Below, piece by piece: positions 51,292 through 60,447 of a stretch of DNA of 64,000 nucleotides. The notes under the pieces are model-generated. The model did no database searches. It worked only from the letters and a program-made list of their open reading frames with translations, and had not been told where the DNA came from. Position numbers and translations under genes: made by a program. Source of the stretch: Fulvitalea axinellae (GTDB lineage: Bacteria > Bacteroidota > Bacteroidia > Cytophagales > Cyclobacteriaceae); NCBI RefSeq assembly GCF_036492835.1, contig NZ_AP025315.1, positions 434,001 through 498,000 on the forward strand. Reading direction: 5' to 3'. Positions within the stretch are counted from its first letter, which is position 1. Each line of letters starts with the position of its first letter.

Positions 51292-54200
51292 TTAGAAGCC
51301 AAACTTAAGGTTGAAACCGTAAGACTCTTGCGACGGGAATGCGCCACTTTCAAAGAAGTTTTCTTGTTGTTGAGTCGGATCAATTTCAGACTCGGCGAAG
51401 AAAAACCACGAAGGGTTGGTAACCACAAAACTCAAAGAAAGGTGACGCATCGAGATTGGCTTAATCCATTTTTGCGGAAAGTTGTAGCCGAGGCTAAGTT
51501 CTCGCAGCTTGAAGAATGAAGCGTCATAGACAAACTCCGTACGGTCCGCCTGTATCATAGTGGCGTAATCGAGGGCTTCCATCCAGAATTCGATAGGCGT
51601 TCCGTCCTCGTTTACTCCTTTGATCAATTGGCCGCCGCCTTCAGCTACCGGATAGCGGTTCCAAACACCGTTTCTGTTTTTGAAAACGGTTTCTTCATGG
51701 GTTCCCCCGTAAATGCCATAGCGGTTTGATAGCGAATAGATTTGCCCGCCGATTTGGTAATCGAAAGCAAGGTTAAGGGTTATGCCTTTGTAATTCATGA
51801 AAGAGGAAATACCGCCCGTAGCGTCGGGAAGCATCTCGCCTACTTCCACGTCTTTCTCAATAATAGGGGAATAATTTCCGTCTGATCCCGAATAGACTAC
51901 CCGTCCGCTTTCGTCTCGTTTATATCCTTGAGACACTACCAAGGTTCCCCAAGGTTTGCCTACGTCGTTGTAAACGTATGGGAAATCACCCTCGAAAGCG
52001 TCGTTGTTTGCCCGCTCGACAACTCGTCCGGAAATTGGGTCTGTGAAAAGCGAAACGACTTCAGTCTTGATCGGTGCGAAGGAAACGTTGATGTCCCACT
52101 TGAAATCGTCAGTCCTTATCGGGCTTCCGCGCAAAGCCACTTCCCAACCCCAAGAGCGGAATTCGCCGGCGTTTATCAATAAGCTAGAGAATCCTGAAGT
52201 TCCGGGCACATCCAATGGGAGAAATTCGTTTGTACTCGTACGGTTGAAATATGTGATGTCAACACCCAAACGGTCGTTCAGCACAGCCAATTGCCCGCCC
52301 AATTCGTATTCGACGATTTCCTGCGCCTCAAGGGTGTTGTTTGGAAGATCCCCGGAGATGAACATGGTTGGGGTAGAGCCCCAAGTAGCGCCGACGCCGT
52401 AAGTTTGGCTAAGCTGATAAGGAGGAATGGCCTTTTTTACCTGCGCCCAAGCCGCTTTCAGGTTACCTGAAGTAATCCAGCTTGATTTCAATAATTCGGA
52501 AAATACGAACGAACCGTTGACGCCGGGATAAAACGCGCTATTGCGATCTTCCGGCAAAGTGGAACTCCAGTCGTTACGTCCCGTAAATTCGACGAAAAGC
52601 ATTTCTTTAAACCCTACTCTAGCGGATCCGTAAAGGCTTCGCACTCCCCGGTTGCGGTAGTATTCGTCCAGCTCCGGCTTTTCGGCGGAGTTTCTCACAT
52701 TGTAAAATCCCGGCGCCAAAAATCCGCTTGTAGAAGCCTCTAGGGTACTTCTTCGGTAGTCTCTACGTTCTCCACCCACCTTTGCGTCAATAGAAAAATC
52801 GCCAAATTTGTCGTTGTAAGTCGAAAGGAAAGACAGGAAAGTGTTTTTGTCTGATCTTTTCTGCTTGCTGTACCAAGGAGCGAAATCCATTTTACCGTTT
52901 CTGTAAGTGTTGTCTTTCACCCTCCAAGAGCGATCTCTCTCATATACGTAGGTTGATGCGTTTACGGAAATATCCCAGTTGTCGGTAATGCTGTAAGTCA
53001 AGCCGATATTACCGGAAAGGCGCTGAACATGGTCCTCACGGTAGTTCTCCATAGCGTCCCAAAACGGGGAGTTCCAAAATTCGGGAAGCAAAAAGTTAGG
53101 CGAGTTCTTGTCAAAGGCTCCGTTACCGAAGTTCCATGTTTTGGGCATGCCTTCGGGCGTTTTGTAGTTGCTTAGCCTATCGTAATCGAGCTGTACTTGG
53201 TTCCATTGGTAAAGGCTTGACCCTACCAAACCGTAACGTTCCTCGAAGTTGCCTTTGAAATACTCCGAAGCGTAATTAACCATTGCCGTGGCGGTTAGTC
53301 TGTCGGCTAAGTTGGCGGTGGTTCTGAAGTTGACGGTGTGCCTTTGTTTCTCGGTACCCGGCATTATGCCGTTTTCGTCCAAGTAGCCGTATCCCATTCG
53401 GAACTGCACATCGTCAGAACCGCCGGAAACGGAAACGCTGTTGATCGAAGTAATGCCTGTGTCAAAGAATCCGGGAATACCTTCGTCCGAAGCTTTCCAC
53501 GGTCTTGTTTGCAGATAGTTGCCTTCATCTTCATAGAAGCTGTCCCACTGCAACACCTCTTGGCCGTTAAGTTCCGGGCCCCAACTACCGTCACCCCACT
53601 GAGCCATAGGCTTGCCGTCCATAGCCTTCCACGCTTCTGGGTGCTTGGACTCGTCATACTCGAAAGTATTGAAATCCAGATTCCAACCTCCTCCGAATTT
53701 GTCTTGCATTTTGAATGGTAAAACGGCTTTGTTAAGGGTCATTGTTGAGGAAACATCGACTCTAATACGGCCCTTTTCGCCACCTTTTGAAGTGACGATA
53801 ATTACGCCATTTGCAGCTTCCTCTCCGTATAGCACACTGGCGGCGGCGCCTTTCAAAACGGATACGCTCTCTACGTCATCGGGGTTTACCGCCCGTGGGT
53901 TTACCCGTACACCGTCAAGAATCCAGAGTGCGCCCTCGTCAGAGTTAAGACCAGTGGCTCCCCGAAGACGAACAACCACGTTGGCGTCAAATTTTCCCGC
54001 CGAAGCGCCAAGCACTTGTACGCCCGGAATCTTACCGCTGAGTGACATAGCGACGTTAGTGCTGGGGGCAACCTGCAACTGCTCGCTTTTTACCGCCGCA
54101 ACGGTATAACCTAGGTGCGCTTTGTTGGCCTCTTGTCCTAGGGCCGTAACCACAACACTTTCAAGTTCGGTAACGTCATCGGAGACTGTTATGTCAATAA

Positions 54201-54480
54201 CGGACCTGTTACCGACCTCGACTTCCTGCTTAGCGTATCCTATTCCGAAAAACTGTAGAGTAGCGCCTTCAGGGTTTCTCAACTTGATTTCGTACGTGCC
54301 GTCGATATTGGTGGCAGTTCCGTACCCGGTTCCTTTCTCGATAACGCTGAGTCCGGGTACAGGCTCACCGTCTTCGGAAACGACTTTTCCTTTTACGATT
54401 CCGTTATTTTGGGCGCTCCCTTGGAGTGTGGCGAAGAGGCCCGCAAACAACAGAATGAACAGCTGTAATTTCTGTTTCAT
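51292..54480 (-). CDS. SusC-type TonB-dependent transporter (locus 2)
   Basis: 1062 aa. Signal peptide (ends GSAQ), CNA-B/carboxypeptidase-like domain (residues 27-100), the SusC box VVVTALGQEANKAHLGYTV, plug and beta-barrel. Unlike the first SusC it has no STN domain, so it is not expected to signal to a FecR, and no sigma factor adjoins. First gene of the SusC-SusD-lipoprotein operon that faces the GH85 gene. Confidence 0.96.
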   Translation of the reverse strand: MKQKLQLFILLFAGLFATLQGSAQNNGIVKGKVVSEDGEPVPGLSVIEKGTGYGTATNIDGTYEIKLRNPEGATLQFFGIGYAKQEVEVGNRSVIDITVSDDVTELESVVVTALGQEANKAHLGYTVAAVKSEQLQVAPSTNVAMSLSGKIPGVQVLGASAGKFDANVVVRLRGATGLNSDEGALWILDGVRVNPRAVNPDDVESVSVLKGAAASVLYGEEAANGVIIVTSKGGEKGRIRVDVSSTMTLNKAVLPFKMQDKFGGGWNLDFNTFEYDESKHPEAWKAMDGKPMAQWGDGSWGPELNGQEVLQWDSFYEDEGNYLQTRPWKASDEGIPGFFDTGITSINSVSVSGGSDDVQFRMGYGYLDENGIMPGTEKQRHTVNFRTTANLADRLTATAMVNYASEYFKGNFEERYGLVGSSLYQWNQVQLDYDRLSNYKTPEGMPKTWNFGNGAFDKNSPNFLLPEFWNSPFWDAMENYREDHVQRLSGNIGLTYSITDNWDISVNASTYVYERDRSWRVKDNTYRNGKMDFAPWYSKQKRSDKNTFLSFLSTYNDKFGDFSIDAKVGGERRDYRRSTLEASTSGFLAPGFYNVRNSAEKPELDEYYRNRGVRSLYGSARVGFKEMLFVEFTGRNDWSSTLPEDRNSAFYPGVNGSFVFSELLKSSWITSGNLKAAWAQVKKAIPPYQLSQTYGVGATWGSTPTMFISGDLPNNTLEAQEIVEYELGGQLAVLNDRLGVDITYFNRTSTNEFLPLDVPGTSGFSSLLINAGEFRSWGWEVALRGSPIRTDDFKWDINVSFAPIKTEVVSLFTDPISGRVVERANNDAFEGDFPYVYNDVGKPWGTLVVSQGYKRDESGRVVYSGSDGNYSPIIEKDVEVGEMLPDATGGISSFMNYKGITLNLAFDYQIGGQIYSLSNRYGIYGGTHEETVFKNRNGVWNRYPVAEGGGQLIKGVNEDGTPIEFWMEALDYATMIQADRTEFVYDASFFKLRELSLGYNFPQKWIKPISMRHLSLSFVVTNPSWFFFAESEIDPTQQQENFFESGAFPSQESYGFNLKFGF

Positions 54481-55026
54481 GTCGTGTTTGTTTGTTCTTA
54501 GGTATCAATTGGTTTGATCTGATGAGGCCAATATATAGAAGTCATAAAGGCCATGAATGGACATTTTTCGCATATGCTTATATTATTTTGCCTTTTAATT
54601 AAAAATATTAATAATTAAAAAATGATGGATAAAACATAAGAATACAGATGTTGAATTATGTTTTCTTAAACAGGTACGATTTTATCTTGATGTTTTAAAT
54701 ATGAGTATTATATAAATAATCAGGCTTTCGTTAAATTTGACTTTATGGTGTTAACTTATAGATTAATAGTGTTTTATGTCATTTCAGGGATTGTGTGAAT
54801 GTTTGTGGTTTGTATCCTTAGATTAATTTTGGGGAAAAGTATATAAGGTGTGATAGGTATTGAAATGTATGGGTGTGTCGATTTTAAAAAATTGAAAACC
54901 GAGGGATAGGCGTTGTTTATATAATATATAGCGTGGGTAAAAAAGTATCACCTAAAGAAAAAAACAGAATCGGCTCGAAACATTAAGTTCCGAGCCGATA
55001 TTTTTTTCTAATCCAAAGCCAAACAG
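54481..55026. other. AT-rich intergenic region upstream of the second SusC
   Basis: About 545 bases, strongly AT-rich. It ends in the NO reductase terminator and presumably contains the SusC operon promoter. No clear box, repeat or open frame was seen. Confidence 0.55.
54969..54999 (-). terminator. terminator of the NO reductase gene
   Basis: ATCGGCTCGAAAC/GTTCCGAGCCGAT stem with one wobble and a 5-base loop, followed on the minus strand by CTGTTTTTTTC, 27 bases past the stop. Confidence 0.9.
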
Positions 55027-57276
55027 TTAATCATGCTTCAAAGACCAACCTGTTTTCAGCCCAATTATAAAGTACGTTAATGTTACGGAGCCGATAGCGA
55101 AAATAGTATCTCCGATTACCCTTAACCACTTAAAGAATCTCATCACCTCCGTTTGGGTGAACTCGGCTGACCTGGCGTACCACATCCCCTCGTTTACGCT
55201 GGCTACGGTCTGCGCAAGACCAACCGGTAACACGCTGATCAGAACCATTAATAACAAGCCAATATTCAATGCCCAAAACGTAAACTTAATTACGCCTTCT
55301 TTCCAAGGTTTCTGCGCTGAAAGCCCTTTGATCACAAAAAGCGTAAGGCCTATTCCCAGCATCCCGTAAACTCCGAATAAAGCCGTATGGCTATGGACCG
55401 GCGTGGTGTTAAGTCCTTGCATATGATAAAGCGCGATAGGCGGGTTGATAAGGAATCCGAAAATACCGGCGCCGAGGAAATTCCAGAAACTAACCGAGAT
55501 AAAAAAGTAAATCGGCCATTTGTAATTCTTTATCCATTCCGTGATTTTACTGATACGGTAATTATGGAAAGCTTCGTAACCCATCAGTACCAGCGGAACC
55601 ACTTCCAAAGCGCTAAAGGTGGAACCCAGAGCCAGAACGGCAGTAGGTGTGCCCGTAAAATACAGGTGATGGAACGTACCAATTATTCCCCCCGACAGGA
55701 AGATTGCGGCCGAAGCGATAGTGCCAGCCGTAGCGGTGCCAATATCCAGCAGTTTCATCCTTACGAATAGGAAAGCGATTACTACGGTGGCGAACACTTC
55801 AAAGAAACCTTCGACCCAAAGGTGTATGACCCACCAGCGCCAATACTCGATCATGGACAAATGGCTGTGCCTACCCCACATCAATCCGGCGCCATAAAAC
55901 AAAGCGATGGCCACGGTCGACATCACAAAGATAAAAAGCAGATTTTTGTCGGCGTGCTTTCTGACAAGCGCAGGACCAAGAGCCCGTAACATCAGCACCA
56001 GCCAAAGAATCAATCCGATAAACAAATATATTTGCCAGAACCTTCCCAGGTCCACATACTCAAGTCCTTGGTGTCCAAACCAATAATTAGTGTCAAGATC
56101 GAGCTTCTGCAAAACGCCCAGCAACTCCCCTATCATCGATCCGACAACGATAATCAGCAGGGAAAGAAACAGGAAGTTTACGCCCAATACCTGAAACTTA
56201 GGATCTTTGCCCGATATAGCCGGCGCGATATAAAGTCCGGTGGCCAACCATGATGTCGCGATCCAGAAAATCGCTATCTGCACATGCCATGTCCGCGTAA
56301 CCGAATAAGGCAGAATATCGGAAAGGGGGATTCCGTAAAGCCCCTGCCCTTCCACGCCGTAATGTGCGGTGATAACTCCGAAAATCACTTGGACCAATAT
56401 GAGTAAGGATACTACCCAGAAATATTTTAGCGTAGCCCGCATAGACGGGGTCGGGTTTAGTCCCTTCAGTGGGTCTTCGTCGGGCAGTACGCCTTCGTGC
56501 ACGTCGTCTTTATGGCTTTTGGCGTGATAGAAAGACAATATTCCGATTCCCAGCAAAAGCATTATTATACTGAACCCGGTCCATAGTATCAGCGAACCGT
56601 CGGCTTTGTTGCCTACCAGTTCGTCGGATGGCCAGTTATGCGTGTACGTGATATTCTTTCCAGGCCTTTCTGTTGTACACGCCCAAGAACTCCAGAAGAA
56701 AAAAGCGTTCAGCTGTTTAAGGGCCACAGGTTCGGAAAGGGTATTTTCTTTCATCGCGTATTTCTCGCGAAGATGGGCCAATTCTTTATCGTCGGAAAAA
56801 AGCCTTGTGTAATAATCCGTATTGTGCTCAATCGCCCGGACGATATCCTGATTCAACGTAATGGTTTTCGTGGCGGGGTCATAAGTGTTTTTCCTTATCA
56901 GCGCCTTTAGTCTTTCCCTAAGCACTGCTTTTTGAGTCGGATCACATTTTTCGTATGTTTTCCCGTGGCCTTGCATAGCCCATTCGTCCAGAATAAAGAC
57001 AGCTTCCCGGTGTATCCAGTCGGCGTTCCAATCCGGAGCAACATAAGCCCCGTGCCCCCAGATACTACCGAGCTCCTGCCCGCCGATTGACTGCCACACA
57101 CGTTGGCCGTCTTGGATGTCTTTTTTGGTGAAAAGAACCGTCCCGTCTTGCCCCACGACTTTGTCTGGGTAAGGGGGGGCTTCCCTGTAAATCTCGAAGC
57201 CGTAAAAGCCGATAACGGAGAAACCGACCCCGACAACAATTGCGAACGTAATCCAAAGCGACCTGATGTTTTTCAT
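55027..57276 (-). CDS. norZ: quinol-dependent nitric oxide reductase
   Basis: 749 aa, a single-subunit qNor (also called NorB/NorZ) that reduces two NO to N2O with electrons from quinol in the inner membrane. The N-terminal periplasmic extension replacing cytochrome c is present (GQDGTVLFTKKDIQDGQRVWQ), then 12 more helices. Ligand regions for the haems and FeB are seen: HVQIAIFWIATSW, HLWVEGFFEVFATVV, GTFHHLYFTG and TPVHSHTALFG. It is monocistronic with a terminator, and no NO-sensing regulator is adjacent. In a host-associated organism it would detoxify NO or support anaerobic respiration. Confidence 0.96.
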   Translation of the reverse strand: MKNIRSLWITFAIVVGVGFSVIGFYGFEIYREAPPYPDKVVGQDGTVLFTKKDIQDGQRVWQSIGGQELGSIWGHGAYVAPDWNADWIHREAVFILDEWAMQGHGKTYEKCDPTQKAVLRERLKALIRKNTYDPATKTITLNQDIVRAIEHNTDYYTRLFSDDKELAHLREKYAMKENTLSEPVALKQLNAFFFWSSWACTTERPGKNITYTHNWPSDELVGNKADGSLILWTGFSIIMLLLGIGILSFYHAKSHKDDVHEGVLPDEDPLKGLNPTPSMRATLKYFWVVSLLILVQVIFGVITAHYGVEGQGLYGIPLSDILPYSVTRTWHVQIAIFWIATSWLATGLYIAPAISGKDPKFQVLGVNFLFLSLLIIVVGSMIGELLGVLQKLDLDTNYWFGHQGLEYVDLGRFWQIYLFIGLILWLVLMLRALGPALVRKHADKNLLFIFVMSTVAIALFYGAGLMWGRHSHLSMIEYWRWWVIHLWVEGFFEVFATVVIAFLFVRMKLLDIGTATAGTIASAAIFLSGGIIGTFHHLYFTGTPTAVLALGSTFSALEVVPLVLMGYEAFHNYRISKITEWIKNYKWPIYFFISVSFWNFLGAGIFGFLINPPIALYHMQGLNTTPVHSHTALFGVYGMLGIGLTLFVIKGLSAQKPWKEGVIKFTFWALNIGLLLMVLISVLPVGLAQTVASVNEGMWYARSAEFTQTEVMRFFKWLRVIGDTIFAIGSVTLTYFIIGLKTGWSLKHD

Positions 57277-57674
57277 AATGAGAGCTTGTTGGATGAGAAT
57301 TGTAATTTCTAAGAGAAGGCAATATGCGTGCGAGAAAAGCCTGTAGAGGGGCTTTGCCCGGAGCGCATATTCTATAATTTAAAAAATGAATTCTTTGAAA
57401 TCAGGAGAATGTAAACTTTGTCGCCAAAACGAAACATGATGATATTGACTTATAATTACTTGTATATCAGCGTTGTCTGGTGTTAAACGGCAAAGAGGTT
57501 TATGAAATGATGTCTCATTTTTTAAGAAAAAGATTAATCTTTTTTCCAAAGAAGCAAAACATTCCTAGTCCAATATGGTTTGCCGGCCAGATTTTTGGGT
57601 GATGACTTTTTAACCGGCCGTCAGTCCGGCCAGATTCCGTAAGGTCTCTTTCTCTCACTTAAATTTTTTGCCAA
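57277..57674. other. divergent intergenic region with CCGGCC repeats
   Basis: About 400 bases between the NO reductase start and the basic 272-aa protein. CCGGCC occurs three times within 50 bases (57583, 57614, 57626), twice as CCGGCCAGATT and once inverted around TCAGT. No other feature. Confidence 0.5.
57583..57636. promoter_or_regulatory. CCGGCCAGATT direct and inverted repeats
   Basis: CCGGCCAGATT at 57583-57593 and again at 57626-57636. Between them, CCGGCCG at 57614-57620 forms an inverted repeat with the second copy. It lies 40-90 bases before the 272-aa gene and could be an operator. Confidence 0.35.
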
Positions 57675-58493
57675 ATGGAAAAGGTTATCGTAATGACAGA
57701 CAGGCTATCTCTTCGTGAAAAACTTTTGCGTGTAATCAATATGCGGGATCGCGCCCAAGAGATGGAAGTGATGAGGTATTTTAGGGTCAGAAGAAGGATG
57801 AAAAGGCATAAACTCAAACACTATATCAATACGGAAGTAAGAAAACATCCCGAGTTCAATCACGGAATGTATTATATGTTCTATGATTTGCGGGAGCGGG
57901 GCGGAACCTCTACGCCTATTTTCAAAGTGCATGGCAAAAAGGGATATAGTCTGTATTTCGTCTATAAAAACCGTCAAGGCCATGACGAACTAGTTCAGAT
58001 AGCGGAGCACGCCGTTAATCGTTTCCGGGAGCGGTGTATGCGTAATATGAAATGTACTTTATTGGAAATGATCACCGCCTTTATGAAATCTTGGAACAGG
58101 ATGAGACGAATGCGTACCAAGATGGATTCCGATACTTACTTTCTAACCGATTTGGGTGTCGGTCTTTGTAGATCCAAAAAACTGGGCAAAGGCCTATCCA
58201 CACTTACTATAGACACTTTCCTAAATTATAATATGCTCAGTACCAGTCAGCGCAAGATATTGCGGATTGCTCTTGAAGACATAGTGCGGACGGAGGAAAT
58301 TCCCGAAACCAGATTCCAATTCCTTATGAGAAAAGCTAAAGCCCTCAGAGTGCCGGCATCACGGATTTCCTATTTTTCAGATAATTACAGCGCCGAAACA
58401 AGACGTTTGCAAAGACCCCTGCCCCAACTGGTCCGTCAGCAATCTTTGGCTTACGAATTCAACCCTTTGGCTGTCGCGATGCCTTTGCGGTAA
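57675..58493 (+). CDS. basic protein of unknown function
   Basis: 272 aa, very rich in Arg and Lys (for example MRYFRVRRRMKRHKLKHY), no signal peptide or membrane helix. I do not recognise the family. One motif stands out: EHAVNRFRERC (about residues 111-121), a HAxxRFxER pattern seen in small nuclease/toxin-like folds (BrnT, DUF4258), but a lone motif is weak. The region around residues 60-100 is beta-rich (GYSLYFVYKNRQGHDELVQI). It is 97 bases upstream of the HopA1-like gene on the same strand, so they may be one unit. A DNA- or RNA-binding role is possible from charge alone. Confidence 0.6.
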   Translation: MEKVIVMTDRLSLREKLLRVINMRDRAQEMEVMRYFRVRRRMKRHKLKHYINTEVRKHPEFNHGMYYMFYDLRERGGTSTPIFKVHGKKGYSLYFVYKNRQGHDELVQIAEHAVNRFRERCMRNMKCTLLEMITAFMKSWNRMRRMRTKMDSDTYFLTDLGVGLCRSKKLGKGLSTLTIDTFLNYNMLSTSQRKILRIALEDIVRTEEIPETRFQFLMRKAKALRVPASRISYFSDNYSAETRRLQRPLPQLVRQQSLAYEFNPLAVAMPLR

Positions 58494-58590
58494 ACGAAAG
58501 AGGTTACTCCAAACGATAAAGTGGCAGGTTGGCCCGAGGCTTGCGCAAGGCATTCGGTAGAAGGGGAACGTTTATCACCAACCGAAGCCT

Positions 58591-60447
58591 GTGTTTGTTG
58601 CCAAGAACAAAAGAAAGCCGTCGAATAGTGGAAATGGAGAAAAGGCGTCAATAAATACGACTTCTTCATTTCCTAATCCGCGTACGGTGGTTCAGGCGGC
58701 TTTTATCCCGGCAAAGATGTCAAGGAAAGCCCACGGGTACTATCCTGGTAAAAGTGGGATGGTACCGTTTCCCAAAGTTATTCTAAAAGCGGGTCAGCGG
58801 GTAGTGCTCGACGACGCTTCTACCGTTGTGCAAGGTGAAGAGGAGGACAAGGAAGTCTGGTACCAAGCATATACCGACGGAGTATTTGACGATTTCTGGA
58901 TAAAGGACAGTTTCTTTGAATGGGCTGAAGCCACTAATTCTTTTCCGCGTATGTTGGAGATGTTCGAAGAATGTTGGGACGGAAGGTTGATGAGGCGTAA
59001 AGACTTCGTACGGTATTCTGGCCCACTGAAGAATAGTTTGTATTCACATTACGTCAAGAACAAAAAGGTTAAGCCCGAGTGTCCTGAACCGGAACAGCGG
59101 AGAATAGCCAAAGGATTGGTAAAAACCTTCTTGGATCGGCCAAAAGAAGACGCTGGGTTAACGCAGAGCGCGGTCGGTTATCCTACAAAAAACTATACTC
59201 GTCAACAACTGGCCTCCCTTCGGGATTATTCCGGATTATGCTCTCTCTTTTTGAAGGTCACCTCCAAGGGAGGAGAAGGAACAAACCAAAAAGCAACGCC
59301 TTCGGCCAGCCGGGACGTGCCTTTCCGTTATGATGTTTATCTAAATATCCCGGCGCCCTCTTTACTTGCCGTAATGAAAGACTTGGTTCCACTGCTGGAC
59401 CAACATGACGAGGAGTCCGATATGGATATCGATTCCATTTCGGTAGCGCCACTTCTTGATTTGGCCCAACGCCCGGATAGCGTATGTGTTAGGGTGAATT
59501 CGGAAACGGGATTCGAAAGATTAAAGGTTTTCCTGATTGATTATGTAGGAAGACATAAGGAACGGTTTGTCGATGAATCGCTGTGCATGACCGAACGCTT
59601 TGCCAGAGGTGCCAGCTGGAGCCAAGATCCGCTGTTCAGCAATGTGTGGGAAATGGACGAAAGGCTGATAAACAGCGTTTCCCGATTTCTCGCCCGTGTA
59701 AATGAGGCTTGGGAAGCTTACAGAAAGAAACCTCCTTTTTTCGATTTGCATAGTGGGTGGTGGTCGGAGATTCATCAAATGCATCAGCGGGTGTCAGAAC
59801 AAATGGCCTCGGAACAAAAAGGGATGCAGATTAGCAAAAAAGACCTTAGACAGATGGACAAGATCGCCAAGAGTCTGAAAATCCAAGGCCTGTCGGGGAA
59901 CGTGACCGAATGGATGGACCATTACGAACGCTATGAGGATAGGCTAGTCAAAGACAGAAAGACATTTTTGGGAACGAGAACGGAAGCTCTGGCCCAATTG
60001 GCCGAAAAGAAAATCAAGAAAAAGAATATGGCGTTACGGACTTTTATGAGGTTGTGCGCCTATCACGGTATAGATTTTTATCACCCTTACAGAAACTTGC
60101 CTATCAAACCCTTTACAGACGAAGACTTGGTGGTGGTCAGCGGAGATCAGGGTTTGGAGGAATGGGCGGCCGAAGCTACCGCCCCCGAAGCTGTGTTTTT
60201 ACCTAAGATAGATTTTCCCAAAGAAACAGAAAAGCAGTCAACGGCCACGGCCAACTATATTCCTGGACTCGGTAGGGAAATGACCACATTCAGATCAGAA
60301 CAAGAGGAAGCGCTGGAGTGCGTCCGCGACACCTTGTCCAAAGCGTTTTTGCAGGTAGTGGCCGGCGACGAAAGGCAAAGGCTGAAAACGGAAAAGCCCA
60401 ACCGACCAGAGAATGAAGGAAGCGGGAAAGATGGAGGCGCTGGATAG
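58591..60447 (+). CDS. protein with HopA1-effector-like domain, candidate effector
   Basis: 618 aa, no signal peptide or membrane helix. Start is GTG at 58591; the frame is closed by TAG ten codons upstream and the next Met is residue 43. The N-terminal 36 residues are basic and Ser/Asn-rich and end in VVQAA, matching the layout of the kinase-like protein at 26.8 kb. Residues 243-350 resemble the HopA1 family: DVYLNIPAPSLLAVMKDLVP, then RPDSVCVRV and LCMTERFARGASWSQDP, fitting the VYLN / RxDSxxVY / MTxPLAPGxxxxxxP pattern. HopA1 is a Pseudomonas syringae type III effector; relatives also occur in peptide-modifying clusters. The C-terminal 200 residues are helical, ending in a Gly/Lys/Glu-rich tail. 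Target unknown. Confidence 0.6.
   Translation: MFVAKNKRKPSNSGNGEKASINTTSSFPNPRTVVQAAFIPAKMSRKAHGYYPGKSGMVPFPKVILKAGQRVVLDDASTVVQGEEEDKEVWYQAYTDGVFDDFWIKDSFFEWAEATNSFPRMLEMFEECWDGRLMRRKDFVRYSGPLKNSLYSHYVKNKKVKPECPEPEQRRIAKGLVKTFLDRPKEDAGLTQSAVGYPTKNYTRQQLASLRDYSGLCSLFLKVTSKGGEGTNQKATPSASRDVPFRYDVYLNIPAPSLLAVMKDLVPLLDQHDEESDMDIDSISVAPLLDLAQRPDSVCVRVNSETGFERLKVFLIDYVGRHKERFVDESLCMTERFARGASWSQDPLFSNVWEMDERLINSVSRFLARVNEAWEAYRKKPPFFDLHSGWWSEIHQMHQRVSEQMASEQKGMQISKKDLRQMDKIAKSLKIQGLSGNVTEWMDHYERYEDRLVKDRKTFLGTRTEALAQLAEKKIKKKNMALRTFMRLCAYHGIDFYHPYRNLPIKPFTDEDLVVVSGDQGLEEWAAEATAPEAVFLPKIDFPKETEKQSTATANYIPGLGREMTTFRSEQEEALECVRDTLSKAFLQVVAGDERQRLKTEKPNRPENEGSGKDGGAG

Noticed and set aside
58591-60447. 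A lanthipeptide or thioamide peptide cluster around the HopA1-like gene
   Set aside because: No precursor peptide, YcaO, cyclase or decarboxylase gene lies nearby; the kinase-like gene is 30 kb away.
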